Positions 27,130-39,778 of a DNA stretch of 64,000 nucleotides are shown one piece after another (the stretch's first letter is position 1; the number at the start of each line of letters is the position of its first letter). A program made the translations under genes and the position numbers. A model generated the notes under the pieces. It was given only the letters and a program-made list of their open reading frames with translations, had not been told where the DNA came from and searched no databases. The DNA is from Trichoplax adhaerens (lineage: Eukaryota; Placozoa; Uniplacotomia; Trichoplacea; Trichoplacidae), in the NCBI RefSeq assembly GCF_000150275.1, contig NW_002060943.1:1794628-1858627 (forward strand), read 5' to 3'.

Positions 27130-30100
27130 CTAGTAATTAACACTATATCAAAATAATCAATAGATCAGTTACCTCCTTTCATGCATTCGAACCAGTGCGA
27201 TCGAAACTAAAATTAAAATCTATATTTCGCTCTCCCCTTACGAGCATGAAATTCTTGATTTTTGCAATATGATATTATTATTCGTAAACTGGCCAGATTA
27301 TTGTTCATCTATGATAATACTTTGGTAACTAAGCTAATAGATAATATTACAGTATTTCTAATCCAAAAGTAAATAAATGGCAACGTAAATCCTGGATGAC
27401 AATTCCATCTAATATTTTTATTGGTAGAATATGCAAGATCTACCTTTCTAGAGAGGGTACTAATTTTTATGCAAAGCAATATAGAATTTGTTTAAAAATA
27501 TTTGTAGGAAAGGGTGATGTTATGGGAAAAATTTTATGATAGATTTTGTAACATATAATGTTTTCGTGTTCTGTTACATTGGCAAGATAACTAGTCTCTT
27601 TTTTAAAATGAAGATAGAGCTGAGGTTAAACAAATGGCTTCTATAATCATACCTGCTATCAAAACTTGGCAAGAAAATATTTTGAATGTTGATAACATAT
27701 TGGCTAAGACTGAATTTTTGGAGATCAATCGCAGCAAAGATTAAGATAAATACTTCGTCCAACCATACAGTCCTGATATAGTTTATCCTATTAATTTGAA
27801 ACATAGCTTAGCAATACACGTACTGTTAATGCGGAAGCTGATAGAATATCACCTTCAATTGGTAATATTAGTTGAATATGTGAAATTAAAGCTTCCCAAT
27901 TTAATAATAATACTCATCTATTCTTTCAAATATTAGATTTAATACCTTAACTTTTAACTAGCGGTCTCAAGGGAATTAGTTGTTTATCAGTCATTTTGTC
28001 ATCTTAATTAATCTAATCTAGAAAATTAGAATATAAGCTAAAAATTCCCTCCAGATATACAGAGGAAGTATTTATAGTAACGATGATATTTTTGAAAAAT
28101 TCCTAATTTAATGTCATATTAAGTCATAGCCTTTCTCAAGTTCTATGCTTCTATTATAGAAATAATTTAATTAATAATTTTGTTTCCGATGGTGAACATT
28201 TCAACCAGTGATGATCAAGATGACGTCAGAAGTATGCCCTTATAGTAGACATATGATTTATTAGTCATGAAGTTGCTTGACTATTTGCTGGTCGAGAAAA
28301 GGCATTACATATGGTAGCATATTGCTGTCTAATATCAATGAATTTTACTCTAATGGTTAAATTGGGTTAGTAGAAGTATAATAAATCAGAATATGGATTG
28401 TCTCTTATAAATTTTGATGATTTAAAATTTCTCATATAAAGTTGATTCTATAGTAATAAAAATTTGTTTTATTATAAAATAATATTGGAAGCGGTTTTAA
28501 TTCTATCACTATCTATATAATACGATTACTTACTTTAATGTATGTACTACAATGTTACTATAAAGTCTTTTAAGAATCAAGAAATTACCAGTACTTTTCT
28601 AGATTTCATTTCGGTAGTAATTATTGATCCCATTTCTCTACGGTATCTTTGATAATAATAGCCAATATGGATGATTTTGTATATTCAGGTGTTCTACTAA
28701 TTTCAGCATAAATCTACCAACTCACGATGCTATCATAACATATAGTGGGAAATATAATTAATTATATACATAATAGAAGCATATTGTTGTTTACTATACG
28801 TATATTTTGATTTAGATTAAATATTGCGATCATATCTAATTAATTTTCATACTTTAATTTTTAGTTTATTACGAATTTCTACGTAATATTTGCATTTGCA
28901 AATATATTATTTATTCATTTTAACTTGATAACTGTAGTTAAAATAGATATAACAATTCTTTAAATTATAGAGCATATTTTATAATTTTATTTTCATCTTT
29001 AGTCGTTCTATATTGATTTATTCTAATTTTCAGTAATAGAAAAGATTTTTATGAATAGTCGATATAACTTTGCGAGTTCTTCAGATTAATACCAGCTATT
29101 ATGATATTAAATTCTAAATTTTATCTATTAAAGCAAAGTAATAAAACAAAAGATTGAAATTCTTTGATTAATGGATTAAGTATTAGTATTTGATATTTTG
29201 AAATTATTTATAGATTAGTTTATAATAGGTTGTGTAAATATCAAAATCTACTATCTAGATAGGAATTGATCGAATACGGCAAGAGTATTTGCAATTGTAT
29301 GTAGCAAAATTGTAATTTCTATTGTAAATACTGTAGATCACAAAATAGCATTGATCGTCATTTTTTTCACTGTTAGCTAACGATTAGAAGATAATTACCA
29401 ACTTAGTAGTCTTTATTTGTAAAATTTAATGCTATGATATGATAAGCTAAGCTCGAACGTGTGCTACAAGTACAAGATTAGAAAATGAAAACGATCATTT
29501 TGAGACTTGATAAAGTTAAAACTCACACGGTCGTGAAATTTTTCCGTATTAACTATTAAATATTATACAGTTTAACGTCCCAAACATTAACAACCTGCTT
29601 TGCGAAGTTAGGAACTAGATATGTTAGATTGGTCTAGTAGTAAGCTTATTAACTGATGTCAACCAGTACTGGCAATGGTGTTGTGATTCCTATGTTGCTA
29701 TAGGATTGCTACCATATCGACCATTTACTATAAGTATCATTAAGTTAGCATAGCAAAACGGGTGGTTAATCCTGGTATTGCTACTTTACTCGAAATGAAT
29801 TGCTTTTTAGACAATACTTACTTTAAAATAGTATCTAGTATTCTAGGATACAAAAAAAATTATGAAACACATATGGTATTACATCATACAGCTAGTTGTA
29901 CACAACTGCTTTCTTTCTAGACTTAATTTACCGACAAGAAAAATGCAACCGTTAACACCACATGACATCTTAACAATCTGTCGGAAAATTACATTAATTA
30001 TAAAGCATCGAACTCTGAATCCCTTGCAACCTTTCAAATCTTTAATGATTGTTCTGCTTCTATATTTCATATAGTAATAAGTCTTTGAATTTGTACAGAT

Positions 30101-31603
30101 CCAAATTTACTATATCCTTATATCATAAAATTGGAAAGTACAGGGACAGATTTCGTTTTCACATGACTACATATAGCTATGTTCTACACGTATGCTATAT
30201 TAATCACCTGTAGAAAGATAATTCAAGCTAATCTTTTTATATCACATTTAAATACAATCATTCGACACCGTAGATAATAGAATGAGAAATAGGTCGTTTA
30301 ACGTAAGTTTAAGATGATTTTAATATGTTGGACTATCTACAAGTAGATAAACCAGGCTAATCAATTTCAGATGGAATAGTAATTATTCGAAAGTATTGTG
30401 TATTTAGCAATATATTTTGAGGTCTTATAGTAATAACAACAGTTTCTCTCCAATTCTTCCTGTAGTATAAGATTGCAGTGATATTAGATACTGTAAATCA
30501 AATGTTGTCTGGATAAAGAATTCAACGACTAATTTTATCATAGGTGGATATGGATATACATAGAGACTCAATTCAGATCATATACCGGTAATAAGGGAGT
30601 ATGGTATGTATTTTATTGTTTCTATCTTCTTTTCAAATATATAAAGCGTCAAAGGGATAAATAGAGGATAAAATAAATTATCAGTATCTTAATGGCTAAA
30701 TTATACACCGATTAAAACAACTGTAGGATAATCATTATTCATACGATGATATCTTATCCATGCACTAATAGTAATGATAGATAGAAATGAACAAACATTA
30801 TAAACTGTCTACAAATGCCAATATGAATAACAAGGATAGCAAAGATATAATAAGAATTTAATTTAGTCTTTCAGCGTTATACATTATATTGTAACAAAGC
30901 ATAAACCATATTATTCAATAATAAGAAATGATCTATATTGATTTTCATTTAATGCAATTGTTGAGCAATTTCAATATTAAGCATTGATCTCTACTTCTTT
31001 ATCTATTGATTGAAAAGCTGTTGGTTAATCAATTAATTACGAAGTAGGATATCATAAATAAATTATTATCTATAAATGATTAAGGTTGTCCAATTGACAA
31101 AATCTATCTATCCTTATTCCTATATTCATTGATATACTGTTATATTATGATCATGAACCGTCATCTCTACCACTTAACACCATTTAATTGACTAGAATAT
31201 TATTCCTATTGCAATTACAAATACAATAAAATGTCAATCGATTTTAGATTATAACTAATTCTATCTGAATATATCTGATCTTCTTGACTGAAGTGGTCGT
31301 TGATTCCAAATATAGTTCTCATTTAGCCAAATATGCAGCTTTTATATTTGATTTGATTCAAAATGTTGTAATCCCATGTAGGAGCTTTTTCAATATTGTT
31401 ATTCAGAATTTATTAACTTCTACACCAGAATAAAATGTTAAAATTGTCAAAGATTATATGGCAATTCATTCACCTTAAAATGTATTAGCTTGTTCTATAT
31501 CATTAGATGATAGAAAATCATGATGTTCAAGCTGTGGTAATAAATGTATACAATGAATCTACTTACCAAACATTTATCTGGATCATAAATAGGCAGCGAC
31601 CAT
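27130..31603. other. 4.5 kb AT-rich spacer between the LAMP genes
   Basis: Extremely AT-rich with no recognised gene. Open frames of 60-76 codons at 27574-27804 (-) and on both strands at 29862-30074 lack motifs and look accidental. The first exon of LAMP copy A may lie in the first few hundred bases. Confidence 0.45.
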
Positions 31604-32852
31604 TTACATAGATTGATAGCCAGCTCGGACACGATGGCGAGAGAAAACATAAGCCAACAAAGTAATCAAGAAACTTGCTGTGATTAAACTACCGACCAGA
31701 ATAGGGACGGTGTTATCCTTTTTAGGAGCAAATGGGCTATCATGGACACAATACCAGACTAATGAACAGAAATAGAATCAATAAAAATGCGATAAGAAAG
31801 CTTGAAAAAATAGGCATGGAAGCCCAAAAGATATTGTTTAATGGGTAAAATAGGCGATGATTATTTTCTAGATAATCAATCTTACGTTTAAAGCTGAATT
31901 TATTGTCAACCACATCAAATGGTTGAGCACGGACATTAACAATATCGACATTTCCCTTGTTATCCATAAAATTCAGTTTATAGCCAGTACCACAGATTAG
32001 AGATTGATGGCTCAGTGCTTTAACTTCCTCTAAGTAGGTGCTGTTGACCTCCCCTACTTGATCGCCCATAGCTATTCCAAATTAAAAATAACTTCATTAG
32101 TTTATATTGCTTTCATATAAGGGTATATTGCGATTAATTCTACTACCTCCTAACAAATTATCAAGAGCTAACTTACGCATAGCATCAGGAATACCACCAA
32201 GTTTGTAATTTAATTTAACAGAACGAGTTCTCCACCAATCAACCAACTTGGGTGGTACAGCTTTCAATAGATAAAAGTGAAAATGGAGCGCGAAGTCATT
32301 ACCATTGTCATGCCACATTACGGAGAAAGATGAAGTCATGTTAAATTGGCAGGTGCCTTCAGCACTAGCATTGGTTGGAACATTGGATGAAAATACCTAT
32401 AGATTCAGATAAGAATTAAAACCCAAAATTCAATAATTACACATACTATGACTAATAATGTGGGAAATACGTTCAAAAAGGCTATTTGGCATTAAAAAAT
32501 ATTCTTTATACTTTCAAGCCGTTTGATTAGTCTAAGAAATTAAACTAGCCTAGCCAACAATCAAACAACTTACATGGATAGCATCACTTCCAGGTACTTT
32601 GTAAAAGACATTAACTCTAATTCCCATTTGGAAAAGCATGCAAGATTGATCTTTAGAGTTGGTGATATTCCAAAATCCAGTCGGGATCGTAAGTCTATCC
32701 ACAGTTGCTGTTGCTGCTGTTGCTGTTGTTGCTTTTACTGTTGCTTTTACTGTTGCTTTTGTTGCTGCTGGAGTTGCCTTTACTGTCGTAGCTGGAACTG
32801 TATCCGCAGCAAAACAGACTATAAAATTTTTTTCAAATAATGATAAATGCAC
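31604..32852 (-). CDS. LAMP-family lysosomal membrane glycoprotein, copy B
   Basis: Four minus-strand exons, 32574-32852, 32177-32396, 31886-32071 and 31604-31758, join in frame to 279 aa. The exon count and splice phases of the lamp-domain exons match copy A, so the two genes share an ancestor. An Ala/Thr/Val/Lys-rich stalk (about residues 22-50, mucin-like) precedes the lamp domain: TGFWNITNSKDQSCML, GTCQFNM, QSLICGTGYKL, AQPFDV, WYCVHDSPF. One membrane span follows (VPILVGSLITASFLITLLAY). The tail SRHRVRAGYQSM ends in the canonical GYxxPhi lysosome/AP-sorting signal. The start chosen is the ATG at 32850-32852. Its hydrophobic run (FIVCFAA) is a weak signal peptide, and an acceptor-like TATAG near 32824 suggests that a better first exon may lie upstream. 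Confidence 0.85.
32700..32780. repeat. Trinucleotide-like run encoding the LAMP stalk
   Basis: Imperfect repeats of TTGCTG and CTTTTACTG (plus strand) encode the Ala/Thr/Val/Lys-rich stalk of LAMP copy B on the minus strand. The length is likely to vary between individuals. Confidence 0.7.
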
Positions 32853-32940
32853 ATTAGACCTATTGCATTTATTCTATCGTTTTACGTAGTATTTAAAAGG
32901 TTATGCATATAAAAGTATGTTATCAATTAGACCTGAGAAA

Positions 32941-32993
32941 GGTTCGGTTCGGTTCAAACCGTTTTGATCTATACATGAACCTGAACCTGAACC
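32941..32993. repeat. Inverted repeat of GGTTCGGTTC words
   Basis: Three GGTTC words at the left pair imperfectly with three GAACC words at the right around a spacer of about 19 nt. The flanking word CTGAGAAAGGTTCGGTTC recurs exactly at 60484-60501, and GGTTCGG words recur near 63549. Confidence 0.6.
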
Positions 32994-35527
32994 ACTTTGA
33001 CATCGTCTATCAATACATAATATGGTCTTCTTTTGTACAAGCAGCAAAATCGATCAATGTTAAACTGTGACATAATTTTTTAACTTTGAAGTGAATTCGA
33101 AAAGACTTTCAATTATTTTTAAATAAAAATTCGATTTAGGTTAAAGTATGAGTATTGAACAGAAGTGTTCAAGAAACTTCATGCGCAGAATAGAACCAAA
33201 TCTTGACTAAGACTAAATAGATACTAAGCGTAGTATAGGGGCAAGAAACAATATTGCTGCGTTTTCTTACACCAAAATAGATATTACTATTCGTGATATT
33301 TTTTGTAATCTCAGGGAATTGACGGTACAAAAACTGTTAAGCTATCTTCAGCTGTCAAGCTGTTCTGTTGGATGAAAGTAATGGCATAAAATTCCCTTCA
33401 AACGAAGCAAGAAATAAATGAATATCAATTTTGCCTTGTTTATTCATGTCTATCAGATTAATCGATCTCATTTTGTACTCCTCTCTTTTGTGAAGCAACA
33501 TTCTCCCCCAAGGTTTGATAGACTGAGATGTTTTACGTTGTTAGCCGGTCTAATCTTGGAAAATCCTTCATTACGGAAGACTTAACTAGAGTTAAAATTG
33601 ATTGATATTCCATTTACTAATTACATAAATTATAAAACTACTTGTGTCATGAGTAATGCCTGCCATCAGTGCAGAATATGGATTGCTACGCGTATATCCG
33701 TAGAGTTATAGCGCAAGATATATTACAGTGTATCGATTCTTCCCAATGTCAATAGCAAAAAGAATCACCAGATGCCATAAAGTATTGCCGTACTGCATGC
33801 GGCCATGAGGCTTACTTACACCTACAGTATACCAATTTATACTATCTCATTCAATGGCTGTTATTTCCATAGTGCCTTCAACAGTATCTTATATTATACG
33901 ATATGAAGATTGGGATTGAATGAGATTACTATCATGTTTTTGACCAGCTGACTTCAAGTTTACCATATGTCGATTAAATAAGAATAAGTCATACAATTCT
34001 ATATTAGCCAAAGATTTGTTTGAATTGCGCATGAGGTTTCCTGCTTATTAGTGTTTAATATTGTACATGTAGTCAAATGAATAATTCTTGTAAATGTCTT
34101 TTATTTGACTGGATGTTAGATCATTTTTTGGTTTTGTTTCTCTATGGATACTCGGATATGTTGACGGATTATTTCACTACTTGAACTATAATCATTATAT
34201 AGTTTGTACAATGATATTGCTTAGCATTTTTCGGTGTTTCATTAAATCGTTAGTGATTAGTAGCAAATTTCAATGAAGGAAGTCGAAATTTTCGTTATTT
34301 TTTATCCAAGAAATAAATAGATAAATGATAGTAATAGTAAAACATATAAATACGTAAAGTAATTTTGAAATGAGACTTGATTCAATTTAATAGGAAAATA
34401 TTTCATTTAAAACAGATGCTCCTACACTAAGGCAATAGAATTGCAAAATATGTAAAAAAATATCGAATCCGTTGGCGTGGTTTTAACCTATGGAATATTT
34501 ATTCAGTGGGTATAGTGTACGGTACAACACGGCATGTTCATGAAAGTATCAATCCTAGTGAATAACGGTACAGGATATGAGTAAAAGTAAAATAATCCCT
34601 GATTAACTTTACAAGGTATGATAGCACATCGCTATTTTGGAGTTGAAACCAGGCCAGGAATAAATTTTTTTAATGCTGTAACCATTACTTCAATCAGGAT
34701 AGGAATGAAATTTCAAAAATAGTTTAATACAATAACTATTGAGATTTCAAATCTAAACTAAGCTATCCTTTAAATTTTACACGCACAAAGTTGACTGGGA
34801 AAAATACACTAGTTGTAAGAAATATATTGGGCAGATGAGACAAATATTCTCGTACATGAGGAATTATTCTATTGCGAAATGGTATAATGAGCTAGCAACA
34901 GGTAGAAAGAGTTTCCTTAAGATGAAATAGACCTATTCTGTGCAATACTCTTTTCAAATACATATGCAATGAATAAACCTTGTGCTTTTAAGACTGTAAC
35001 CTATTAACACTAATTGGTATGTTTTAGGAAGAAATGACTACCGGTAATTTGACATTATAGCCAAGTGTCAATGAATTTAGAAATGATTTTATAGTTACTT
35101 TAAGTGAACCGAAGTGAATTGGTTGTAAGTATAGAGTTTTTCCCATCTTTGATAGTTAATCTTTATGTTATCCGAAAAGTAATTTCCATAAAAAATGAAA
35201 TACCAAGTACTGCGGATGACAGCCTGGTATTCTTCATTATTGCTAATTATTATTATAGCATATTTACTACCACAATTGCAAAAAAATTCAATTGCACAGT
35301 TCCATGTCGAAAGGAGGGATTAGAAAATTGAGTTTAGGAAGTATTTAATAATCAGTATCAGATCATGATAAACTATGAACAAGTTAAAAAGTCGATATCA
35401 TAACTAGTAGAACTTAAAGTGAACGGATTATCTATTGCCAATTTACAAGTTCTAACATTGTCATCTTTCCAAGACTTACCAGTTAATGAACAGCATAATA
35501 CCAAAACGGCTAGTGACTTGAAAGAAT

Positions 35528-35689
35528 TCATGTCTTGGATTTAGAGTTTTTTTCTCTTAAAGTCGCTCCTTTCAAAAATGGTATTTGAAAATTTATCTCG
35601 CCTTTAAGACAACGTGTAGAAGTCAGCAGATAGGACAGCACGGGGAATGGCGCAAGAGCTTTAAACTCTGAAAGTCCACACGACGCCGA
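35528..35689 (-). CDS. Possible terminal coding exon, unassigned
   Basis: An acceptor (CCATCTCAG) is followed by 53 open codons and a TGA. The stretch is clearly richer in G and C than the AT-rich sequence around it. The peptide starts SASCGLSEFKALAPFPV and ends in a basic tail. I do not recognise it and found no upstream partner exon. It could be a real last exon, a fragment of a decayed gene, or chance. Confidence 0.22.
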   Translation of the reverse strand, partial: SASCGLSEFKALAPFPVLSYLLTSTRCLKGEINFQIPFLKGATLREKNSKSKT

Positions 35690-36388
35690 CTGAGATGGAA
35701 TGAATTAAGATATCATAAAAGTAAGTTTATCTCTTTATTCTAGTGCGTATTCACGGTCATATCCGTTATTGACTTTGTATAACATTTACCGGATGGCAGA
35801 AGGTTGCACTGACTTGATTCGATAATGACCATATGCTATGTTATGCGAATGCAGCTGTCATCCAATTTTCCATATTAATGCCTGGATATCATATGGCAGA
35901 AATATTTGATTCTATTTAGTCCACGACTTGGAGCATGTTCAATCAATAGACCAGCCGATTAATTTGATATTAATTAAGGAACTATTTTAACTATCTCGAT
36001 CAATTATAATATTATTTTTTTTAATTGATATTTCCGAAGGATTCTATAATATCGAAATATTATAGATCATTATTATGTCGCACAGTGATATTGTTAGCGA
36101 TATATGAGTAGGCAGCCATTTATAAATATTCCTGTACTTTGACTCATGCGTAAGTATATTTTTCTGCAACAACATCGTATACTACTGCTGTAAATTGGCT
36201 ATATAACAGGTTCTTTTTAAATCGAAATTATTTCCCCTATTGGTATATATGCATTGCATTCTAGATACGCATATATGAGACATGTTCTATTTTTAGGTCA
36301 ATTAGATCGGTTACTAATTTCTTCGATAAATTTATCTGGTTTCACTTAGTCTTTACCTCATGTAGTTTCATTGTATGTAAATGAAGGT

Positions 36389-36416
36389 CAGGGTTAGGGT
36401 TAGGATTAGCGTTAGC
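36389..36416 (+). repeat. Interstitial telomere-like TTAGGG run
   Basis: About four and a half units of GGTTAG type, two perfect and the rest with one substitution. TTAGGG is the usual animal telomere unit. Similar single words occur at 50352-50362 and 53579-53587. Confidence 0.7.
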
Positions 36417-37469
36417 AATAAGGTCTTATTGTATAGCAGTTATAGGAATTAAGGCATAAAAATGCTGTAAACATGTTTGTCAATATACCTCACTATGATA
36501 GTAGTGCATAATTTATGCATAGAAGTTATTGACCTAAAAGTAAAGGGCATGCCATGATAATATATAAACTCGTATGGATGTAGGTGGTATCTGTTTACTT
36601 CCTTACCGTGCGTCTACTCATGTTCATCAGCGTGCTTTGTGGTCCGAGAGTTCCCACTAGATAGAGTGTATCTACTATTTGTATTGCATCCAGTCGTTAA
36701 ATCTAACGTATAAAAACTGCCTTGTCAATCCTAAAAGTTTTCTCGCATCTTCCTACATCTATTAAGTTTCATCAATATATTTCTGCAGTAGCTAATTCTA
36801 ATAAAAATTGCCTTGTGAACGTTGAAGTCTTTTTCCTTCTACTTATTTTGTATCTTCCTACACTTACTACGCTAATGACTATTTTATTAATGGATTCTTT
36901 GATTGGACTATTTAAACTATCAAGTCAAGCTGCCTTGTCAGCTCTAAATATCTTTCATCTATTTAATATCTTTGTATCTTTTTACACCAACTGCAGACTT
37001 GCATATTGGATAGGTAGAATTCTTTGATTTGGATAATAATAATAACCAATAAAACTATCCATTCACCCATGCATCTTTATTCTATTCAATTTTTTCGTAT
37101 AGTAACTACGGTACAACATTGAATTTTGAAAGATTCCACCGGTTATATTGTACAATCATAGTCACCTCGTCAGTTTTAAACTTCATTCTTGTAATCCATT
37201 TCCTGATATCTTATTACCCTAACTACCGTACTATTCCTTTAATAGATTCTGTTGGTTAAATTAGAGTTCTTAGCAAGTGTGAAGTAGATAAAGAACGTAA
37301 TAACTTCGAGTAAAAGATACGATTATTTATGGAATTATTTACCTACGATCATACCGCATTTCAGTGACTTGAGTACGTCATTATAAATTCAATATAGGAG
37401 AAAATATTGTCCATTCTAAACTCTACGTCGATAGACTAGACGAATATATTAATAGATTAGATTCAATGG

Positions 37470-38045
37470 CATTCGTGTAAAACTTGATAAACTCCATTCT
37501 TATTAACGACAAATTTGATTACATAGCTAAGGTTGTTTAGTAATGAGTTATTTACTGCTATTGCCCTTGTTTGACTTATCGACCGTAATTGAACGCATTC
37601 TAACGATTCGGTTTTTGAATTATCCATTTATTTTAAAGTAGTATCCTCTTTGATTGCACTACTAATCTAATATTATTAATAATTCTTTCTCGCTTCTTCA
37701 TCTAACTATACGGGTGTAGTGCAACGGGTTTAACATCGAAGTGAAATTCTTATTTACAGTTAGTATCGGAATTAACTTGAAGTGCTACAGTAGAATTCTA
37801 TGCTTGTGTAGTTTAACATGATTGGTTGCTCGTATCCCGGCATGAGCATTCGCGTAAAACCTTAATAAACTCAATTCCCCTTGTTTACGACAAATTTGGT
37901 TCTATTGGCAATGAACGAATGATTTATCCTTGCGACACTGATTAGCCCCAATTGTACGCGTTTTTAACGAATCTGTTGTTGAGTTATCCATTTATATTAC
38001 AGTAAGATTATTCTTGATGATATTACGAGTCCAATATCATTTCTC
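37470..38045. repeat. Diverged direct repeat, copies 377 bp apart
   Basis: Copy 1 begins near 37470 (GCATTCGTGTAAAAC) and copy 2 near 37847 (GCATTCGCGTAAAAC). Both continue with an ATAAACTC word, ACGACAAATTTG, a block ending in TTATCCATTTAT, and a CTAATCTAATATT or GAGTCCAATATC block. Identity is roughly two thirds by eye. The 377-bp offset is about twice the unit length seen in other arrays of this window. Confidence 0.6.
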
Positions 38046-39029
38046 CTTTATTAGTATTAATGCTAAATTCATTTGCAATTGGTATTTCTGCTCTATTAGT
38101 AATAATTTAGGATAGATATGGACACCGCTTGGTTTCATTTGAATCAATTTATCTTCTGTTCTACAAATCAATCATTGATATCCATTGCAACCATAGTCCA
38201 CTTGGTAAGGATGCTATTTTGAATCACTTTAGCAGTAAGAGTTTCGACTTCAGAGCTCGACCTCTTCACTGTGCACTGATAACTTTGAAGGGAACCCGTT
38301 GCTGTATGCTCGCCAAGACCATGATGGCACTTAAACGGCTGCGCTTCTTGAAATGAACAGATCGAACAACGTATACAATTGGACCTACTATGATTTTAAA
38401 TTATAAAGTTTATCTCCAAGAAATGAAATTGATCCATTTTGACAGTGCAATTGACTTATTGGACCCTGCTTTAGTGGCCACGCACAGCCACAACCATTGT
38501 ACTTTATGATAAAGTCTCTTGACACTTACTGTACTGTATGCAGTATACGCGTATATATTTACTTTAGTCCCTGCTCATAAACATTTAATAATCAAGTACA
38601 GTAGCATAGTTTTGGGATCAGATCCTAACTTGGAAGAATGACCATCCTAATTTTCTTCGCAGTGGCCAAGGATACAGTACAGCCGACAATACAATTATTT
38701 TATTCATTAAAAATCGTTGACAAATTTCTACTATGCTGTTACACTGTATACAGTGCAGTGAAAATTGATTCATTGTGCTACAGTAGTACAGTACAGTTAT
38801 ACGCGTACATCTGATGGTAGGATCTAGTATAGTGGTCCATAGATGAGAATCTTGTTTTTCAGTACTAAAGCGTAATATCTACGTAATATCACACGTCAAA
38901 TACTTTATTTGCCTTTATTTCGTTTTATTTTATAGTGATATATTCTATTCCGTTTTTCATTTTATTTTTTTTTTATTTACCGTTCAACCACCTCATAGCA
39001 TACCACTGGCACTCCAGTAGAACTGTCTT

Positions 39030-39150
39030 ACAGTATATTGCACTGTAAAGTACAGTACAGTACTGTACCGTACTGTACTGTAGGGTACAACAGGAGATAG
39101 AAACAGTACAGTCAAAGTCAAAAAAATTTTTACCCGTACAGTACTGCACA
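39030..39150. repeat. GTACAGTAC / TACTGTAC palindrome cluster
   Basis: Many overlapping copies of GTACAGTAC and its variants, including a long self-complementary core near 39050-39082. It lies about 600 bp upstream of ATG4. Confidence 0.7.
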
Positions 39151-39475
39151 TTGTATGTATATTATGGAGGTAAAACACTTTTTGCCTACCTCTATGGTAT
39201 TTAGTACTGTACTGTATGAGTCAGACTTTTGTAAACAGCAGCCATTCAATCCCAACCGATCCGCTTTAGTTCCCTTGACCTCATTCGAGAGTTAAAACAC
39301 CCTCTAAACCAGTATACTGAATGTACATTAAGCATTAAGCAATTAAGTATCTGATGAATCTTGACCAACTTCATGTTTAGACTGTTGAAGTAGCATTGAC
39401 AACGTTGTTGACGCCATTAGACGATAGAAAAGAAAATTAAGAGGAGAAAATAGAGATCACATAGACAATATCAAT

Positions 39476-39626
39476 TTAATCTACATCTAATTTTGCCATC
39501 CTTTGCTTCAATTCAAGACAGTAACGAAGGCGTTCAATGCGTACAGCTTCTTTCTGCCTTTCTCGTCGCGAGTATTTTCTTGCTCTTTTCGACAACAAGA
39601 AAAGAAGATCTCCATTGACCTTCAAA
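39476..39626 (-). CDS. Possible terminal coding exon of a basic coiled-coil protein, unassigned
   Basis: After an acceptor-like GAACAG at about 39627, one minus frame stays open for about 49 codons to TAA at 39476-39478. It is rich in Arg, Lys, Glu and Leu (SKRARKYSRRERQKEAV, then ERLRYCLELKQRMAKLD), as in a basic coiled coil. A second frame is also open for about 35 codons. No upstream exon was found; it would be divergent from ATG4. Low certainty. Confidence 0.25.
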
Positions 39627-39778
39627 CTGTTCTTATACTAGCCCATAGATTGGAAAGTGGGGAATAAGAGATCATTGCCATTATCTTCTTGAAGAAATTA
39701 ACTGCTTCAGTGTAGAGTATACTCTTTTATTCAAAGCGATTTCTACTTTATTATTGGGTTGACATTAGTGGTGACAGA

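Larger units (their letters stand above)
32853..39475. other. Gene-poor 6.6 kb interval
   Basis: No complete gene is recognised. It contains the inverted repeat at 32941, one minus-strand exon-like block (35528-35689), a telomere-like run, direct repeats at 37470-38045, and a palindrome cluster near 39030-39150. Reading frames at 36722-37027 (+) and 38129-38356 (+) have no domain; the first lies in repetitive T-rich sequence with recurrent GCCTTGT words. Confidence 0.4.

Noticed and set aside
29862-30074. Antisense pair of 63-70 codon frames
   Set aside because: Located in very AT-rich DNA, no motif, and each is the shadow of the other.
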